From Coregonus clupeaformis (Eukaryota > Chordata > Actinopteri > Salmoniformes > Salmonidae), in NCBI RefSeq assembly GCF_020615455.1, contig NC_059215.1, positions 52,100,489 through 52,164,488 on the forward strand: 64,000 bases of DNA. Reading direction: 5' to 3'. Position 1 is the first letter of the stretch. Each line of letters opens with the position of its first letter. The notes under the pieces were generated by a model, which did not search any database, was not told the DNA's origin, and was given only the letters and a program-made list of their open reading frames with translations. The translations under genes were made by a program, and so were the position numbers. Below, piece by piece: positions 33,200 through 45,818 of the stretch.

Positions 33200-34326
33200 A
33201 GTAACTTCCGGAAGTATTCACACCCCCTTTTCTTTTTCCACATTTTGATGTTACAACCTGAATTTTAAATTAATTACATTGAGATGTTGTGTCACTGATC
33301 TACACACAATACCCCATAATTGTCACGACTTCCGCCGAGGCTGCCTCCCCTCCTTGTTCGAGCAGGTTTCGGCGTTCGTCGTCACCGGCTTACTAGCTAC
33401 TGCCGATCCCATTCTCATCACTCCACTTGTCATGTCATGTCTTGTCAATCACACACACCTGGTGCTCATTTCCCTAATTAGTATGTGTATAAGTGTTCCC
33501 TCTGTTCCCCTTGTCTTTGTGAGTGAGTGATTGTTTCATTGTGAGAGCGACTAGCTCGGTTGAGCCACTCTTCCATTTGTTTTGCCAAGGTGGAATATTT
33601 CCCTTGTGATAGTTTCGTATTGACGCTGGGTGCGTTTTATTTATGTAAATGGAATAAACTCTTTACTTCTGTGTTTTACCTCCTGCGCCTGACTCCTTCA
33701 TTCACACCTCATCACAAACATGTCCAAGTGGAATTTTTGTTTGTGGAACATTTGAGAAATTAAGAAAAAAATGTTTAGCTGAAATGTCTTGAGTCAATAA
33801 GTATTCACTCCCTTTGAGAAGGCAAGCTTAAATAAGTTCAGGAGTAAAAATGTGCTTAGCAAATTGCATAATAAGTTGTATGGACTCATTCCATGTTCAA
33901 TAATAGTGGTTAATATAATTTTTGAAAGACTACCCCATCTCTGTACCCCACGCATCCATAAGGTCCCTCAATCGAGTAGTGAATTTCAAACACAGATTCA
34001 ACCACAAAAACCAGGGAGTTTTTTCAATGCCTTGCAAAAAAGGGCACCGATTGGTAGATGTGTAAAAAGAAAAATTGCAGGTGCTGAATATCCCTTTGAG
34101 CATGGTGAAGTTATTAATTACACTTTGGATGGTGTATCAATACACCCAGTCACTACAAAGATACAGGCGTCCTTCCTTACTCAGTTGCCGAAGAGGAAGG
34201 ACACCGCTCAGTTATTTCACCATGAGGCCAATGGTGATTTTAAAACACTTAAAGAGTTTATTGGCTGTGATATGATAAAACTGAGGATGGATCAACCACA
34301 TTGTAGTTACTCCACAATACTAACCT
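33200..34326. mobile_element. DNA transposon relic, left half, with solo LTR 33321-33716, unit B
   Basis: Equivalent of 9356-10481. The TGTCACGACTTCCGCC-type solo LTR sits at 33321-33716. The 158-codon frame at 33852-34328 is the intact form of the chance frame seen broken in A and C; its sequence has no recognised domain. Confidence 0.65.
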
Positions 34327-34496
34327 AAATCACATTTTATTTGCCACATGCCCCCGAATACAACAGGTGTAGACATTACCGTGAAATGCTTACTTACAGC
34401 CCTTAACCAACAATGCATACATTTTTTTATAAAAAAGTGTTGAGAAAAAAAAGAGCTGAAGTAAAATAATAGTGCAAATAGTCCGGGTAGCCATGA

Positions 34497-35702
34497 TTAG
34501 CTGTTCAGGAGTCTTATAGCTTGGGGGTGGAAGCTGTTGAGAAGCCTTTTGGACCTAGACTTGGAGCTCCGGTACCGCTTGCCGTGCGGTAGCAGAGAGA
34601 ACAGTCTATAACTAGGGTGGCTGGAGTCTTTGACAATTTTGAGGGCCTTCCTCTGACACCCCCTGATATAGAGGTCCTGGTTGGCAGGAAGCTTGGCCCC
34701 AGTGATGTACTGGGCCGTACCCACGACCCTCTGTAGTGCCTTGCGGTTGGAGGCCAAGCAGTTGCCATACCATGCGGTGATGCAACCAGTCAGGATGCTC
34801 TCGATGGTGCAGCTGTATAACTTTTTGAGGATCTGAGGACCCATGCCAAATCTTTTCAGTCTCCTGAGGGGGAATAGGCTTTGTCGTGCCCTCTTCACGA
34901 CTGTCTTAGTGTGTTTGGACCATGATAGTTCGTTGGTGATGTGGACACCAAGGAACTTGAAGCTCTCAACCTGTTCCACTACAGCCCCGTCGATGAGAAT
35001 GGGGGCGTGCTCAGTCCTCTTTTTTTTCCTATAGTCCACAATCATCTCCTTTGTCTTGGTCACGTTGAGGGAGAGGTTGTTATCCTGGCACCACACGGCC
35101 AGGTCTCTGACCTCCTCCTTACAGGCTGTTTCATCGTTGTCGGTGATCAGGCCTACCACTGTTGTGTTGTCGGCAAACTTAATGATGGTGTTGGAGTCGT
35201 GCCTGGCCATGCAGTCATGGGTGAACAGGGAGTACAGGAGGGGACTGAGCACGCACCCCTGAGGGGCCCCCTTGGCAGATGTGTTGTTACCTACCCTTAC
35301 CACCTGGGGGCGGCCCGTCAGGAAGTCCAGGATCCAGTTGCAAAGGGAGGTGTTTAGTCCCAGGACCCTTAGCTTAGTGATGAGCTTTGAGGGCACTATG
35401 GTGTTGAACGCTGAGCTCTAGTCAATGAATAGCATTCTCATGTAGGTGTTCCCCTTGTCCAGGTGGGAAAGGGCATCATCTGTGGATCTGTTGAGGCGGT
35501 ATGCAAATTGGAGTGGGTCTAGGGTTTCTGGGATAATGGTGTTGATGTGAGCCATGACCAGCCTTTCAAAGCACTTCATGGCTACAGACGTCAGTGCTAC
35601 GGGTCCGTAGTCATTTAGGCAGGTTATCTTAGTGTCCTTGGGCACGGGGACTATGGTGGTCTGCTTGAAACATGTTGGTATTACAGACTCAGTCAGGGAC
35701 AT
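34497..35702 (-). pseudogene. LINE reverse transcriptase, unit B
   Basis: The most continuous reverse transcriptase of the three units: 35702-35418 then 35396-34497 in the same frame, interrupted by one TAG near 35417-35419 where units A and C read Tyr (FIDYSSAF). The catalytic box reads FADN instead of FADD (GTTGTGTTGTCGG at 35161), a loss of the second catalytic Asp. Either change is enough to inactivate it. Confidence 0.8.
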
Positions 35703-36298
35703 GTTGAAAATGTCAGTGAAGACACTTGCCAGTTGGTCAGCACATGCTCGGAGTACACGTCCTGGTAATCCGTCTTGTGAATGTTGACCTGCTTAAAAGT
35801 CTTACTCACATCGGCTACGGAGAGCGGGATCCCATAGTCATCCGGAACAGCTAGTGCTCTCATGCATGCTTCAGTGTTGCTTGCCTCGAAGCGAGCATAG
35901 AAGTAATTTAGCTCGTCTGGTAGGCTTGTGTCACTGGGCAGCTTGCGGCTGTGCTTCCCTTTGTAGTCTGTAATAGTTTTCAAGCCCTGCCACATCCGAC
36001 GAGCGTTAGAGCCGGTGTAGTACGATTCAATCTTAGTCCTGTATTGACTCTTTGCCTGTTTGATGGTTCGTCGGAGGGCATAGCGGGATTTCTTATAAGC
36101 GTCCGGGTTAGAGTCCCGCTCCTTGAAAGCGGCAGCTCTACCCTTTAGTTCAGTGCGAATGTTGTCTGTAATCCATGGCTTCTGGTTTGGGTATGTACGT
36201 ACGGTCACGGTGGGGACGACATCATCGATGCACTTATTGATGAAGCCAGTGACTGATGTGGTGTACTCCTCAATGCTATCTGAAGAATCCCAGAACAT
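35693..36298 (-). pseudogene. LINE endonuclease-RT linker, unit B
   Basis: About 200 open codons, with YPNQKPWITDNI and FEASNTEACMRALAVPDD. It overlaps the start of the reverse-transcriptase frame, which indicates a frameshift between them. Confidence 0.65.
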
Positions 36299-36349
36299 GT
36301 TCCAGTCTGTCCTAGCAAAACAGTCCTGTAGCTTAGCATCTGCGTCATC

Positions 36350-36926
36350 TTACCACTTTTTTATTAACCGAGTCACTGGTGCTTCCTGCTTTAGTTTTTG
36401 CTTATAAGCAGGAATCAGGAGGATAGAGTTATGGTCAGATTTGCCAAATGGAGGGCGAGGGAGAGCTTTGTATGGGTCTCTGTGTGTGGAGTAAAGGTGG
36501 TCTAGTTTTTTTTCCTCTGGTTGCACATTTAACATGCTGGTAGAAATTAGGTAGAACGGATTTAAGTTTCCCTGCATTAAAGTCCCCGGCCACTAGGAAC
36601 GCTGCCTCTGGATGAGCGTTTTCCTGTTTACTTATGGCCTTATACAGCTCATTGAGTGCAATCTTAATGCCAGCGTTGGTTTGTGGTGGTAAATAGACAG
36701 CTATGAAAAATATAGATGAAAACTCTCTTGGTAAATAGTGTGGTCTACAGCTTATCATAAGATACTCTACCTCAGGCGAGCAAAACCTTGAGACTTCCTT
36801 AGCATTTGATTTTGTGCACCAGCTGTTGTTTACAAATATACACAGACCGCAACCCCTTGTCTTACCGGAGTCAGCCGTTCTCTCCTGCCGATGTAGCGTA
36901 TATCCCGTCAGCTGTATGTTGTCCAT
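36350..36926 (-). pseudogene. LINE endonuclease, unit B
   Basis: GCGLCIFVNNSWC and VAGDFNAG are readable; the frame changes near 36510 before KSDHNSILLIP, as in unit A, so this frameshift is shared and old. Confidence 0.75.
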
Positions 36927-37400
36927 GTCGTCGTTCAGCCAAGATATTACAGTTTTTAATGTTCCATTGGTAGGATAACCGTAATCTTAGGTCATCTAAT
37001 TTATTTTCAAATGATTGAACATTGGCTAATAGGATTGATGGAAGAGGCAGTTTACTCGCTCGCCGTCGGATCCTTACAAGGCACCCCGTCCACGATATCT
37101 AAGTCTCTTTCTCCTGCGAATGATGGGGATTTGGGCCTTGTCAGGTGTCTGTAGGATATCCTTCACGTCTGACTCGTTGAAGAAAAAATCTTCGTCCAAT
37201 ACGAGGTGAGTAATCGCTGTCCTGATATCTTGAAGCTCTTTTTGGTTATAAGAGACGATGGCAGAAACATTATGTACAGAATAAATTACAAATAACGCGA
37301 AAAAAACTTACATAATAGTAGAATTGGTTAGAGGGCTGTAAAACGGCAGCCATCTTCTCCGACGCCATCTCTGTCCATTGTCCGCCATCTCCGTCCATTT

Positions 37401-37860
37401 GAGGAATACAAATATTCCAAAACATGCATCCTGTGTGCAACAAGGCAGTTAAGTAATACTGCAAGAAATGAACTTTTTATCCTGAATACAAAGCGTTATG
37501 TTTGGGGCAAATCCAACACAACACATCACAGAGTACCACTGTTCATATTTTCAAGCATGGTGGGGGCTGCATCCTCATATATGAACAAGAGTAAATGGTA
37601 CGAGATGGTAATCAAACGTTTTATAGTGTTCTTGTTGTCTGAATTAGGATCAAGCACCAAAACAGGACACTGTTTTCTACTTTGTTACTGGAATTGTAAA
37701 AGTGTTCCATGTTGTATATTGACTGTTCAAATGTTTTGCTACTGTCTGTATAGCCATATGTTTGAATCTACATCACATTTAATATTTTCCCTATTAAATA
37801 CATTTCCCAATGTAATGATGTACTGTATAAACTATGAAAAAACCAAACACTCCACTAGTT
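37401..37860. mobile_element. DNA transposon relic, right half, unit B
   Basis: Equivalent of 15370-15840. Confidence 0.6.
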
Positions 37861-38129
37861 TATTATTTCATATATATTTAGGCAGGTTAACAATCACATG
37901 CAAAGAGTTGAGATGTTGGTGGTAGAGATATAGGAGTTATAGAGTTTGAAAAAGGTTACGTTTTTGCTGTGAGCCATGGGGTAACCGAGGTAACCACTTG
38001 TTGTTTTCCACCAAGGTGGGTGGGGACACGACATTCTATCTAATACCAATTGGGAGTATTGTTGCTTGAAAGAACGTTTAAAGATTAAGTATGCAGAAAT
38101 CGCTTCACCATTTCCTGGTTGATAAAATA
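37861..38129. repeat. End of unit B, shared junction sequence
   Basis: Equivalent of 15841-16102; no gene is seen. Confidence 0.5.
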
Positions 38130-39185
38130 TTTTGCCTAATTTCAGTTTGTGACAAAACAAGCAGTCATTGTGTAGAAAATCATTGTACCATCTAAACCGC
38201 TGGGAAACGTTTTGTATAACACAAAATATTGTATTTTACCTGCTTGAAGCTGGTGTACAAAACTAAAAGTAAAAAGGGCAAAAATAAAACTTAAGAACGG
38301 GAAGCATAGAAATAGCGCACAGAACAGATCTACCGCTTATGAGACTTGCTTTCAATTAGAATGAAAGATCTATAACTCAATTTCTATGTGAATTTGGTCA
38401 TGTCGCCCAAGAAGTTATATATAGTTTTAAAAGTACTTTTCAAACCGTTGGATTAAAATTAATATTATTCAAACATTTTGGGATCAAATGTTTATAAATA
38501 GCCTGAAAAAGAATACTGTGGTGCTCTGTGAAGGGTTTCCTTTTAAGTAACTATCGAAACAGTATCATTTTTTATCTGATTAGAAAATGTATTTTTCATT
38601 AACTAAAACCCTCAAAATTGTTATATGCAATAGCTTATCATACAACACACTGTAGGCCTCACATGACGGTGATGTTAGCCCTAGAGTGTATTCTCTACCA
38701 GGACGTCTCCAGGCCCTTACCGACGTCCGCATATTGACTATCCCTTCAAGAAAGTGTTACCTTAGTACAGATATTATTGGTTTATCTTGGCCGAGAACAC
38801 GCTGTAGGCCTGAGATGACATTTATGATTGGTGCTTCAACTTAAAATACATACATGTATCTCAACAGTGGAATTTGTTATCTAATGACAAAGTAGTCTCA
38901 CCATTCATTACATTATGGCAACAAATATATTATAGTTTGTTACTATTGCTTGAACACTTTTCTGGAATCAGGGTTCACTTTTGCAAAACAGTTGATGCAG
39001 CCCACTAAACTGATGTGTGTTTGCCAAAGACAACACATTTATTTTGCAAAATGCACTAACACCATCAGAACTTACAAAACCTGTCTCAAATGTATATAAC
39101 TATCAGAACAGTACCATTTGTCATCTAATGAGAATATTTATTTTGCTATATTAACTAACACCCCCTGAAAACTTAGATACAGTGC
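38130..39185. repeat. Spacer block C1
   Basis: Single spacer block before the gene in this unit. It runs straight into the Tc1-like end fragment (39186-39350) without any LTR element, so unit C probably shows the simpler arrangement. Confidence 0.75.
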
Positions 39186-39350
39186 CTTCAGGAAGCATTC
39201 ACACCCCTTTACTTTTTCAACATTTTATTGTTACAGCCTGAAATGTAAATAAATTCAATTGAGATTTTGTGTCACTGATCTACACAAAATACCCCATAAA
39301 GTCCAAGTGGATTCTTGCTTATAGAACATTTTAGAAATTAATAAATAAGG
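39186..39350. mobile_element. Tc1-like transposon end fragment, unit C
   Basis: Same as 4096-4262. Confidence 0.6.
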
Positions 39351-39809
39351 TCATCTTACCATTAGTCACATCATTGCTCAAGAAACACTAACTAAAAACA
39401 TCCTCGTCGATCACATGCAAAGAGTTGACATGTTGGTGGTAGAGATATAGCGTTATGAGAATAATCGATATTATGGACCGTGAACAAAATATTTTGTTAA
39501 GTTTCACATTCTTTACATAGTAGATAATTGATTTATGTGTATAGAGTTGTGTCTAATCTTTTGTGTAATTTGTAGAAAAACTTTCAGCATTTGCTGTTAG
39601 TGTGTGAACAATATATCATGATTGTTTTGAGTGCATGTGCAAAACCAATTGAAAAAAGCCTAAAACAAGCGTACACATTCTTTTTTCAGGGGGTGAAATA
39701 CCCCCAAGGGGGTTCATGACAGAGATTATTGACATGGCTGTGATGTAAACTGGTTTGTGTTTTGACTGTGAGAGGTGTGGCAGGACGGGGCAGGTATCTG
39801 CAGAGAGAG
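39351..39809 (+). promoter_or_regulatory. Upstream region of peptide gene copy C
   Basis: Conserved with A and B apart from a small deletion near 39611 (the ACAAATGACAAACTATTGTAT segment of copy A is shortened). The inverted repeat GGGGGTGAAATACCCCC is intact near 39689. Confidence 0.45.
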
Positions 39810-39815
39810 TATAAG
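39810..39815 (+). promoter_or_regulatory. TATA box, peptide gene copy C
   Basis: TATAAG, same context as copies A and B. Confidence 0.65.
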
Positions 39816-39839
39816 ACAGGGATGTAGATGACAGAGAGA

Positions 39840-39916
39840 CACTCCACTACTCTACTACTGAGGTCCAGAAGACATCAGCAGACAACCAGCATCAACCAGA
39901 ATCTTCCAACTCAGAG
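39840..39916 (+). other. 5'UTR exon 1, peptide gene copy C (start approximate)
   Basis: Ends at donor GAG/GTAAGT at 39917, as in the other copies. Candidate intron 1 acceptors are at 40048-40049 and at 40104-40105. Confidence 0.5.
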
Positions 39917-40106
39917 GTAAGTTTGCTTTCACTGAGCCACTTCTTTCTCAAATGTGAAAGCTGTATACAGCTGGACACTACTCGGTCCATCCCTGTCACA
40001 GCAGACTGTGCATTTTTGTTAACCTGGTGTGCTCTCTGTGCTCTGGCAGAGAAAGAGGACCCTGTGTGTGTTTTGACCTGTTGTGCTATCTGTGCTTTAA
40101 TAAAGG

Positions 40107-40775
40107 ATGAAGATCCAGATTGTGATACTGCTGTTCGCTCTTGTGAGTGTCCTGTCAGCAGCAAAGTACACTCAATGAAGCTGTCCCCAGGGAAGGTACG
40201 TCTAGTGTGTGTGTGTGTGCGTGTACGTGGCGTGTGTGTGTGAAAAAAGTACCAAATCCGGGTTCAAATACTATTTATTTTTATTTCTATTAATTTCAAA
40301 TACATTTCGAAGCAAGTATTTGGAAAAATGTTCTTTAAAAATACAAGTAGGGTGAATATTGGAATTTAGTTGGAAATACAATTGGAAAGTTTTGGCATGT
40401 ATTTTAAAATATTATATTGTATTGTACTGTCATAGCACCTAATCATGCCCTAAGTCAAATTGGCACTCCTTACCTCTCAACTACAATATCTAATGTTGAG
40501 TGTTCTGATGTAAAATGCTGCTGTGCATTATTCCGTTTTTACACATTGCAGCTGGATGAGATCAAAGACTTTACCAGTAATGTCATGTGATTAGACTTGG
40601 TGAAAAGTGAAAACAACTTTTTGTAAAGTGAACAATAATTATACTACTTTACGTGTTTGAGTGGTCTGGTTTTTATTTGAAATGATTTGCTAAAATGGAA
40701 AATCTCTCTTCCTCAGTGGCTGAAGATGAAGAATTTCTTTCTACGATTTCTAAATTGTTGAGCATGTTTGGGTGA
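40107..40775 (+). pseudogene. Amphipathic peptide precursor copy C, frameshifted in exon 2
   Basis: Exons correspond to 40107-40195 and 40717-40775. Exon 2 has one extra A in the run at 40163-40165 (GCAAAG, against GCAAG in copies A and B), which brings TGA into frame at 40176-40178, just after the signal peptide. Exon 3 remains clean, with good splice acceptor and the segment FLSTISKLLSMFG then stop, the most temporin-like of the three. So either this is a recent pseudogene or the extra base is an assembly error. Promoter, splice sites and polyA signals are intact. Intron 2 carries a small insertion near 40540. Confidence 0.6.
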
Positions 40776-41115
40776 GAAGCGACCAGCATGGGGCCGTCGG
40801 AGATCCTCTCCAGTCTCCTTATGGAATTAACCATCAGCTAACTGTGACATCATCAATAAGACTACTATATCAGTCAATCAATCAAACAATCACTGATTAA
40901 CAAAAAATTAACCAAAATTATATTACAAAAGCCTGTCCTTCAAATACTGAGTAGCACTAGTTTAGTGTTTCTGAAAGAAGTGTACATTTTATGCATAAAC
41001 ATACTTTGTCTTGAAACATGATTGATTGGTTACTGGATAAATGAAGTGAATAAATGGTGTAATTCTATATGGGTGACGTGTAGTATTTTGATTGCCCAAT
41101 AAACTACTTTCAAGC
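40776..41115 (+). terminator. 3'UTR and polyadenylation signals, peptide gene copy C
   Basis: Same downstream sequence as copies A and B, with AATAAA near 41049 and 41097. Confidence 0.45.
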
Positions 41116-41739
41116 CTCATACATGTTTAGCACTGTTTTAAATTCATCATACATGTTTAGTGCAGTTGTTTCTTGTTTTGTGTTGCAATTATATTCATTT
41201 CTCTATTGCTCTACCACTTTTGTCAAAAAACTGTATGTAGACCCACTAAACTGAAGTGTGTTTGACAAAACTACACCGTCCTAACTTAATACCTGTCACA
41301 AAACTAAATAGCTCTATCAAAACAGTATCATTTGTCATGGGATAGGAAGGTTTTCTTACCATTCATTAGAACTCAACAAATACTATAATTAAGCAATAAG
41401 GTATGTGTGGGTGTGGTATATGGCCAATATACCACGGTTAAGGCATTCCCCTAGACCACGCCCACCTTTGTGGAAAACGATACATCTTCCCCATTGACCC
41501 CCTTTGATAAAGAGCTAATTTCCTTGTTGATTTTTTTGTCATGCAGAAATAAAAAACCATGCAGAAAAGTTTCTTTATTTTACAATGTACGTCAAACCAG
41601 GTCAAACATCCCAATCAACATTTTGCAATGCTCCCACAAAAGGAAATAGATATTGTGAAGAGAGCGCTGTGGCTTCAGGATAAGTCTAATTAACATAATT
41701 CAAAAATCCCCATAAAAAATCTGTCTGTTTAAGCTAGAG
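41116..41739. other. Gene-downstream spacer, unit C
   Basis: Matches 6061-6674. No gene is seen. Confidence 0.45.
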
Positions 41740-42120
41740 TATCACGTTTCAGGAGAAGCCCCAGATGCAGACATTGTCGAAGTAACAAAGTTTATTACAA
41801 AAACAGGGGGCAGGCAAACAACAGGTCAAGGGCAGGCAGAAGTCAGTAACCCAGATCAGAGTCCAAAAGGTACAGAACGGTAGGCAGTCTCAGCGTCAGA
41901 GCAGGCAGAATGGTCAATACCGGGAAAACTAGAAAACAGGAACTTGAGAAAGACAGGCGCAAGGAAACCGCTGGTAGTTTTGATGAGACAAAACAAACTG
42001 GCAACAGACAAACAGAGAACACAGGTATAAATACACTGGGGATAATGGGGGAAGATGGGCGACACCTGGAGGGGGGTGGAGACAATCACAAAGACAGGTG
42101 AAACAGATCAGGGTGTGACA
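41740..42120 (-). mobile_element. Solo LTR, gypsy-like, unit C
   Basis: Same insertion as 6675-7019 and 22783-23166, with TAGAG flanks. Confidence 0.8.
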
Positions 42121-42508
42121 TAGAGATATGTGGGTTTTTGCATTGGTTGCTTCTCAATCCACCGCATCTGCCGATATCTGCGGTGGAAGGTGGCAGAGCT
42201 ACGCGGTGTTTGTCAGACCATGAGACATCCCGAAAATTGGTCTTCTCACAAAAATGTCTGTAGCGTCCGGTTTGGCCTACAAACTATTATCACCACTCTA
42301 TTGAAAGCTGAGACTCTGTTTGGCACTAGGATGCTCACAAGCCTCACAAGGCTCACCTGAAGTTGGTACAGTCTCTTCTTCCTACTTCTGTCTACACTAA
42401 TCTGACCCCTCTGTCTAAAGCTCAGACTCTCATGAACAGGATGTTTTTTTCTGTTTTGCCCTAGTTCGCCTAAAAGCCTCACAATAAAAACGAAATAATG
42501 GAAGTGTA
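42121..42508. other. Intervening noncoding DNA, unit C
   Basis: Equivalent of 7020-7408; contains the uninterrupted ERV1 target CACAAGGCTCACCTGAAG. No gene is seen. Confidence 0.4.
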
Positions 42509-43145
42509 CAGTGCATTCGGAAAGTATTCAGACCCCTTGACGTTTTCCACATTTTGTTACGTTAGAGCCTTATTCTAAAATTGATTACATTGTTTTTATC
42601 CCCTCATCAATCTACACACAATACCCCATAATGACAAAGCAATAACAAGTTTTTATAAATTCTTGCAAATGTACAAAAAATAAAAAACGGAAATACCAAA
42701 TTTACATAAGTATTCAGACCCTTTACTCAGTACTTAGGGTTGTTGTCCTATTGGAAGTTGAACCTTCAGCCCAGTCTAAGGTCCTGAGCGTTCTGGAGCA
42801 GGATTTCATCAAGGATCTCTCTGTACTTTGCTCCGTTCATCTTTCCCTCCATCCTGACTAGTCTCCATGTCCCTGCCGCTGAAAAACATCCCCACAGCAT
42901 GATGCTGCCACCACCATGCTTCACCGTAGGGATGGTGCCAGATTTCTTCCAGATGTGACGCTGGCATTCAGGCCAAAGAGTTCAATCTTGGTTTCATCAG
43001 ACCAGAGAATCTTGTTTCTCATGGTCTGAGAGTCCTTTAGGAGCCTTTTGGAAACTCCAAGTGGGCTGTCATGTGCCTTTTTACTGAGGAGTGGCTTCCT
43101 TCTGGCCACTCTACCATAAAGGCCTGATTGGAAACATCTCAAGGA
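42509..43145 (-). pseudogene. Tc1-like transposase fragment, unit C
   Basis: Same relic as in A and B, with a private one-base deletion near 42960 (GACGCTGGC against GACGCTTGGC). Confidence 0.7.
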
Positions 43146-43201
43146 TGATCACTCATGCTGCCAAACATGCCCTCGTAAAACTGACTATCCTACCGATCCT
43201 T
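43146..43201 (+). mobile_element. LINE fragment at the chimeric junction, unit C
   Basis: Same THAAKHALVKLTILPILD fragment joined to the LTR-element tail. Confidence 0.65.
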
Positions 43202-43225
43202 GACTCCGTGCCTTTTTGGGGGTAC

Positions 43226-43568
43226 TGTCACGCCCTGGCTCTGGGGACGCTTGTATGTTGAGCCAGGGTGTGAGTGTTCTTTGTGTTTTGTGTTTCTAGG
43301 GTGTTTTAGTTATTGTGTTTCTATGTTGGCCAGAGTGGTTCTCAATCAGAGGCAACGAGTGTCAGCTGTTGCTGGTTGTCTCTGATTGGGAACCATATTT
43401 AAACAGTCTGTTTTTCCACAGTATTTGTGGGATCTTGTTCCAGTGTGGTTTGTGTTAGACCGAGGATGTCACGTTATCGTTTATTGTTTTGTTTGTGTAA
43501 TCATTAAATAAAAAGTATGTTCGCCTTCAACGCTGCGCATTGGTCCTCTGTTCCCGACGATCGTGACA
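43226..43568 (+). mobile_element. LTR, unit C (equivalent of 8127-8470)
   Basis: Starts TGTCACGCCCTGG, ends GATCGTGACA, and is followed by ATAGCACAC and spacer. Confidence 0.8.
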
Positions 43569-44454
43569 ATAGCACACATAGAACAGATCTACCGCTTCTG
43601 AAACTTGTTTTCAATTAAAATAAAATACATATAACTCACATTTCTATGTGAATTTGGTTATGTCGCCCCAAAAGTTATTTATTCTAGTTTTAAAAGTACT
43701 TTTCAAACCGTTAGATTAAAATTCATATTTATCAAACATTTTGGGTCAAATGTTTATAATAGACTGACAAATAATACTATGGTGATTGGTGAAGGGTTTC
43801 CTTGTCCGTTACCCATTATTACATATGTCCTTTTAAATAACTATAAAAACAGTATAATTAGAAAATGTATTTGAATTAACTAAAACCCTCAAAATTGTTA
43901 TCGGCAATAGCTTAGCATACAACACACTGTAGGCCTCACATGACAGTGATGTTTACCCTACAGTGTATTCTCTACCAGGACGTCTCCAGGCCCTTACCGA
44001 CGTCCGCATATTGACTATCCCTTCAAGAAAGTGTTACCTAAGTACAGATGTTATTGGTTTATCTTGGCCGAGAACACGCTGTAGGCCTGAGATGACATTT
44101 ATGATTGGTGCTTCAACTTAAAATACATACATGTATCTCAACAGTTGAATTTGTTATCTAATGACAAAGTAGTCTCACCATTCATTACATTATGGCAACA
44201 AATACATTATAGTTTGTTACTATTGCTTGAACACTTTTCTGGAATCAGGGTTCACTTTTGCAAAAGAGTTGAGCCCAATAAAGTGAAGTGCGTTTGCCAA
44301 AAACAACACATTTATTTTGCAAAATGCACTAACAACATCAAAACTTACAATACCTGTCACAACATTAAATAACTATCAAAACAGTACCATTTGTCAACCA
44401 ATGAGAAGATTTATTTTGCAATATTAACTAACACAACCTGAAAACTTAGATACA
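43569..44454. repeat. Spacer block C3
   Basis: Equivalent of 8471-9355. No gene is seen. Confidence 0.7.
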
Positions 44455-45575
44455 GTAACTTCCGGAAGTATTCACACCCCTTTTCTTTTTCCACATTTTG
44501 ATGTTACAACCTGAATTTTAAATTAATTACATTGAGATGTTGTGTCACTGATCTACACACAATACCCCATAATTGTCACGACTTCCGCCGAGGTTGCCTC
44601 CCCTCCTTGTTCGGGCAGGTTTCGGCGTTCGTCGTCACCGGCTTACTAGCTACTGCCGATCCCATTCTCATCACTCCACTTGTCATGTCATGTCTTGTCA
44701 ATCACACACACCTGGTGCTCATTTCCCTAATTAGTATGTGTATAAGTGTTCCCTCTGTTCCCCTTGTCTTTGTGAGTGATTGTTTCATTGTGAGAGCGAA
44801 TAGCTCGGTTGAGCTACTCTTCCATTTGTTTTGCCAAGGTGGAATATTTCCCTTGTGATAGTTTCGTATTGACGCTGGGTGCGTTTTATTTATGTAAACG
44901 GAATAAACTTTTTACTTCTGTGTTTTACCTCCTGCGCCTGACTCCTTCATTCACACCTCATCACAATTATGTCCAAGTGGAATTTTTGTTTGTAGAACAT
45001 TTGAGAAATTAAGAAAAAATGTTTAGCTGAAATGTCTTGAGTCAATAAGTATTCACTCCCTTTGATAAGGCAAGCTTAAATAAGTTCAGGAGTAAAAATG
45101 TGCTTAGCAAATTGCATAATAAGTTGTATGGACTCATTCCATGTTCAATAATAGTGGTTAATATAATTTTTGAAAGACTACCCCATCTCTGTACCCCACG
45201 CATCCATAAGGTCCCTCAATCGAGTAGTGAATTTCAAACACAGATTCAACCACAAAAACCAGGGAGTTTTTTCAATGCCTTGCAAAAAAGGGCACCGATT
45301 GGTAGATGTGTAAAAGAAAAAATTGCAGGTGCTGAATATCCCTTTGAGCATGGTGAAGTTATTAATTACACTTTGGATGGTGTATCAATACACCCAGTCA
45401 CTACAAAGATACAGGCGTCCTTCCTTACTCAGTTGCCGAAGAGGAAGGGACACCGCTCAGTGATTTCACCATGAGGCCAATGGTGATTTTAAAACACTTA
45501 AAGAGTTTATTGGCTGTGATATGATAAAACTGAGGATGGATCAACCACATTGTAGTTACTCCACAATACTAACCT
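44455..45575. mobile_element. DNA transposon relic, left half, with solo LTR 44574-44965, unit C
   Basis: Equivalent of 9356-10481. The solo LTR is flanked by ATAAT (44569-44573) and ATTAT (44966-44970). Confidence 0.65.
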
Positions 45576-45818
45576 AAATCACATTTTATTTGCCACATGC
45601 CCCCGAATACAACAGGTGTAGACATTACCGTGAAATGCTTACTTACAGCCCTTAACCAACAATGCATACATTTTTTTATAAAAAAGTGTTGAGAAAAAAA
45701 AGAGCTGAAGTAAAATAAAATAAGAGTAGGGAGGCTATATACAGGGGGGTACCGGTGCAGAGTCAATGTGTGGGGGCAACGGCTAGTTGAGGTAGTTGAG
45801 GTAATATGTACATGTGGG

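Larger units (their letters stand above)
34327..37400 (-). mobile_element. Rex1/L2-like LINE, reverse strand, unit B
   Basis: Same insertion as 10482-15369 without the Tc1 element. It lacks roughly 150 bp of the 3' UTR near 34468 that is present in units A and C. Domain order on the minus strand is endonuclease, linker, reverse transcriptase. Confidence 0.8.
16103..38129. repeat. Tandem segmental duplication, unit B
   Basis: Second unit, the closest match to unit A. They share the 366-bp teleost repeat and the LTR element with its second spacer block. Unit B differs mainly by the 7.7-kb retroviral insertion at 23402-31098 and by lacking the Tc1 insertion in its LINE, which explains its length of about 22 kb. 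Confidence 0.9.
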
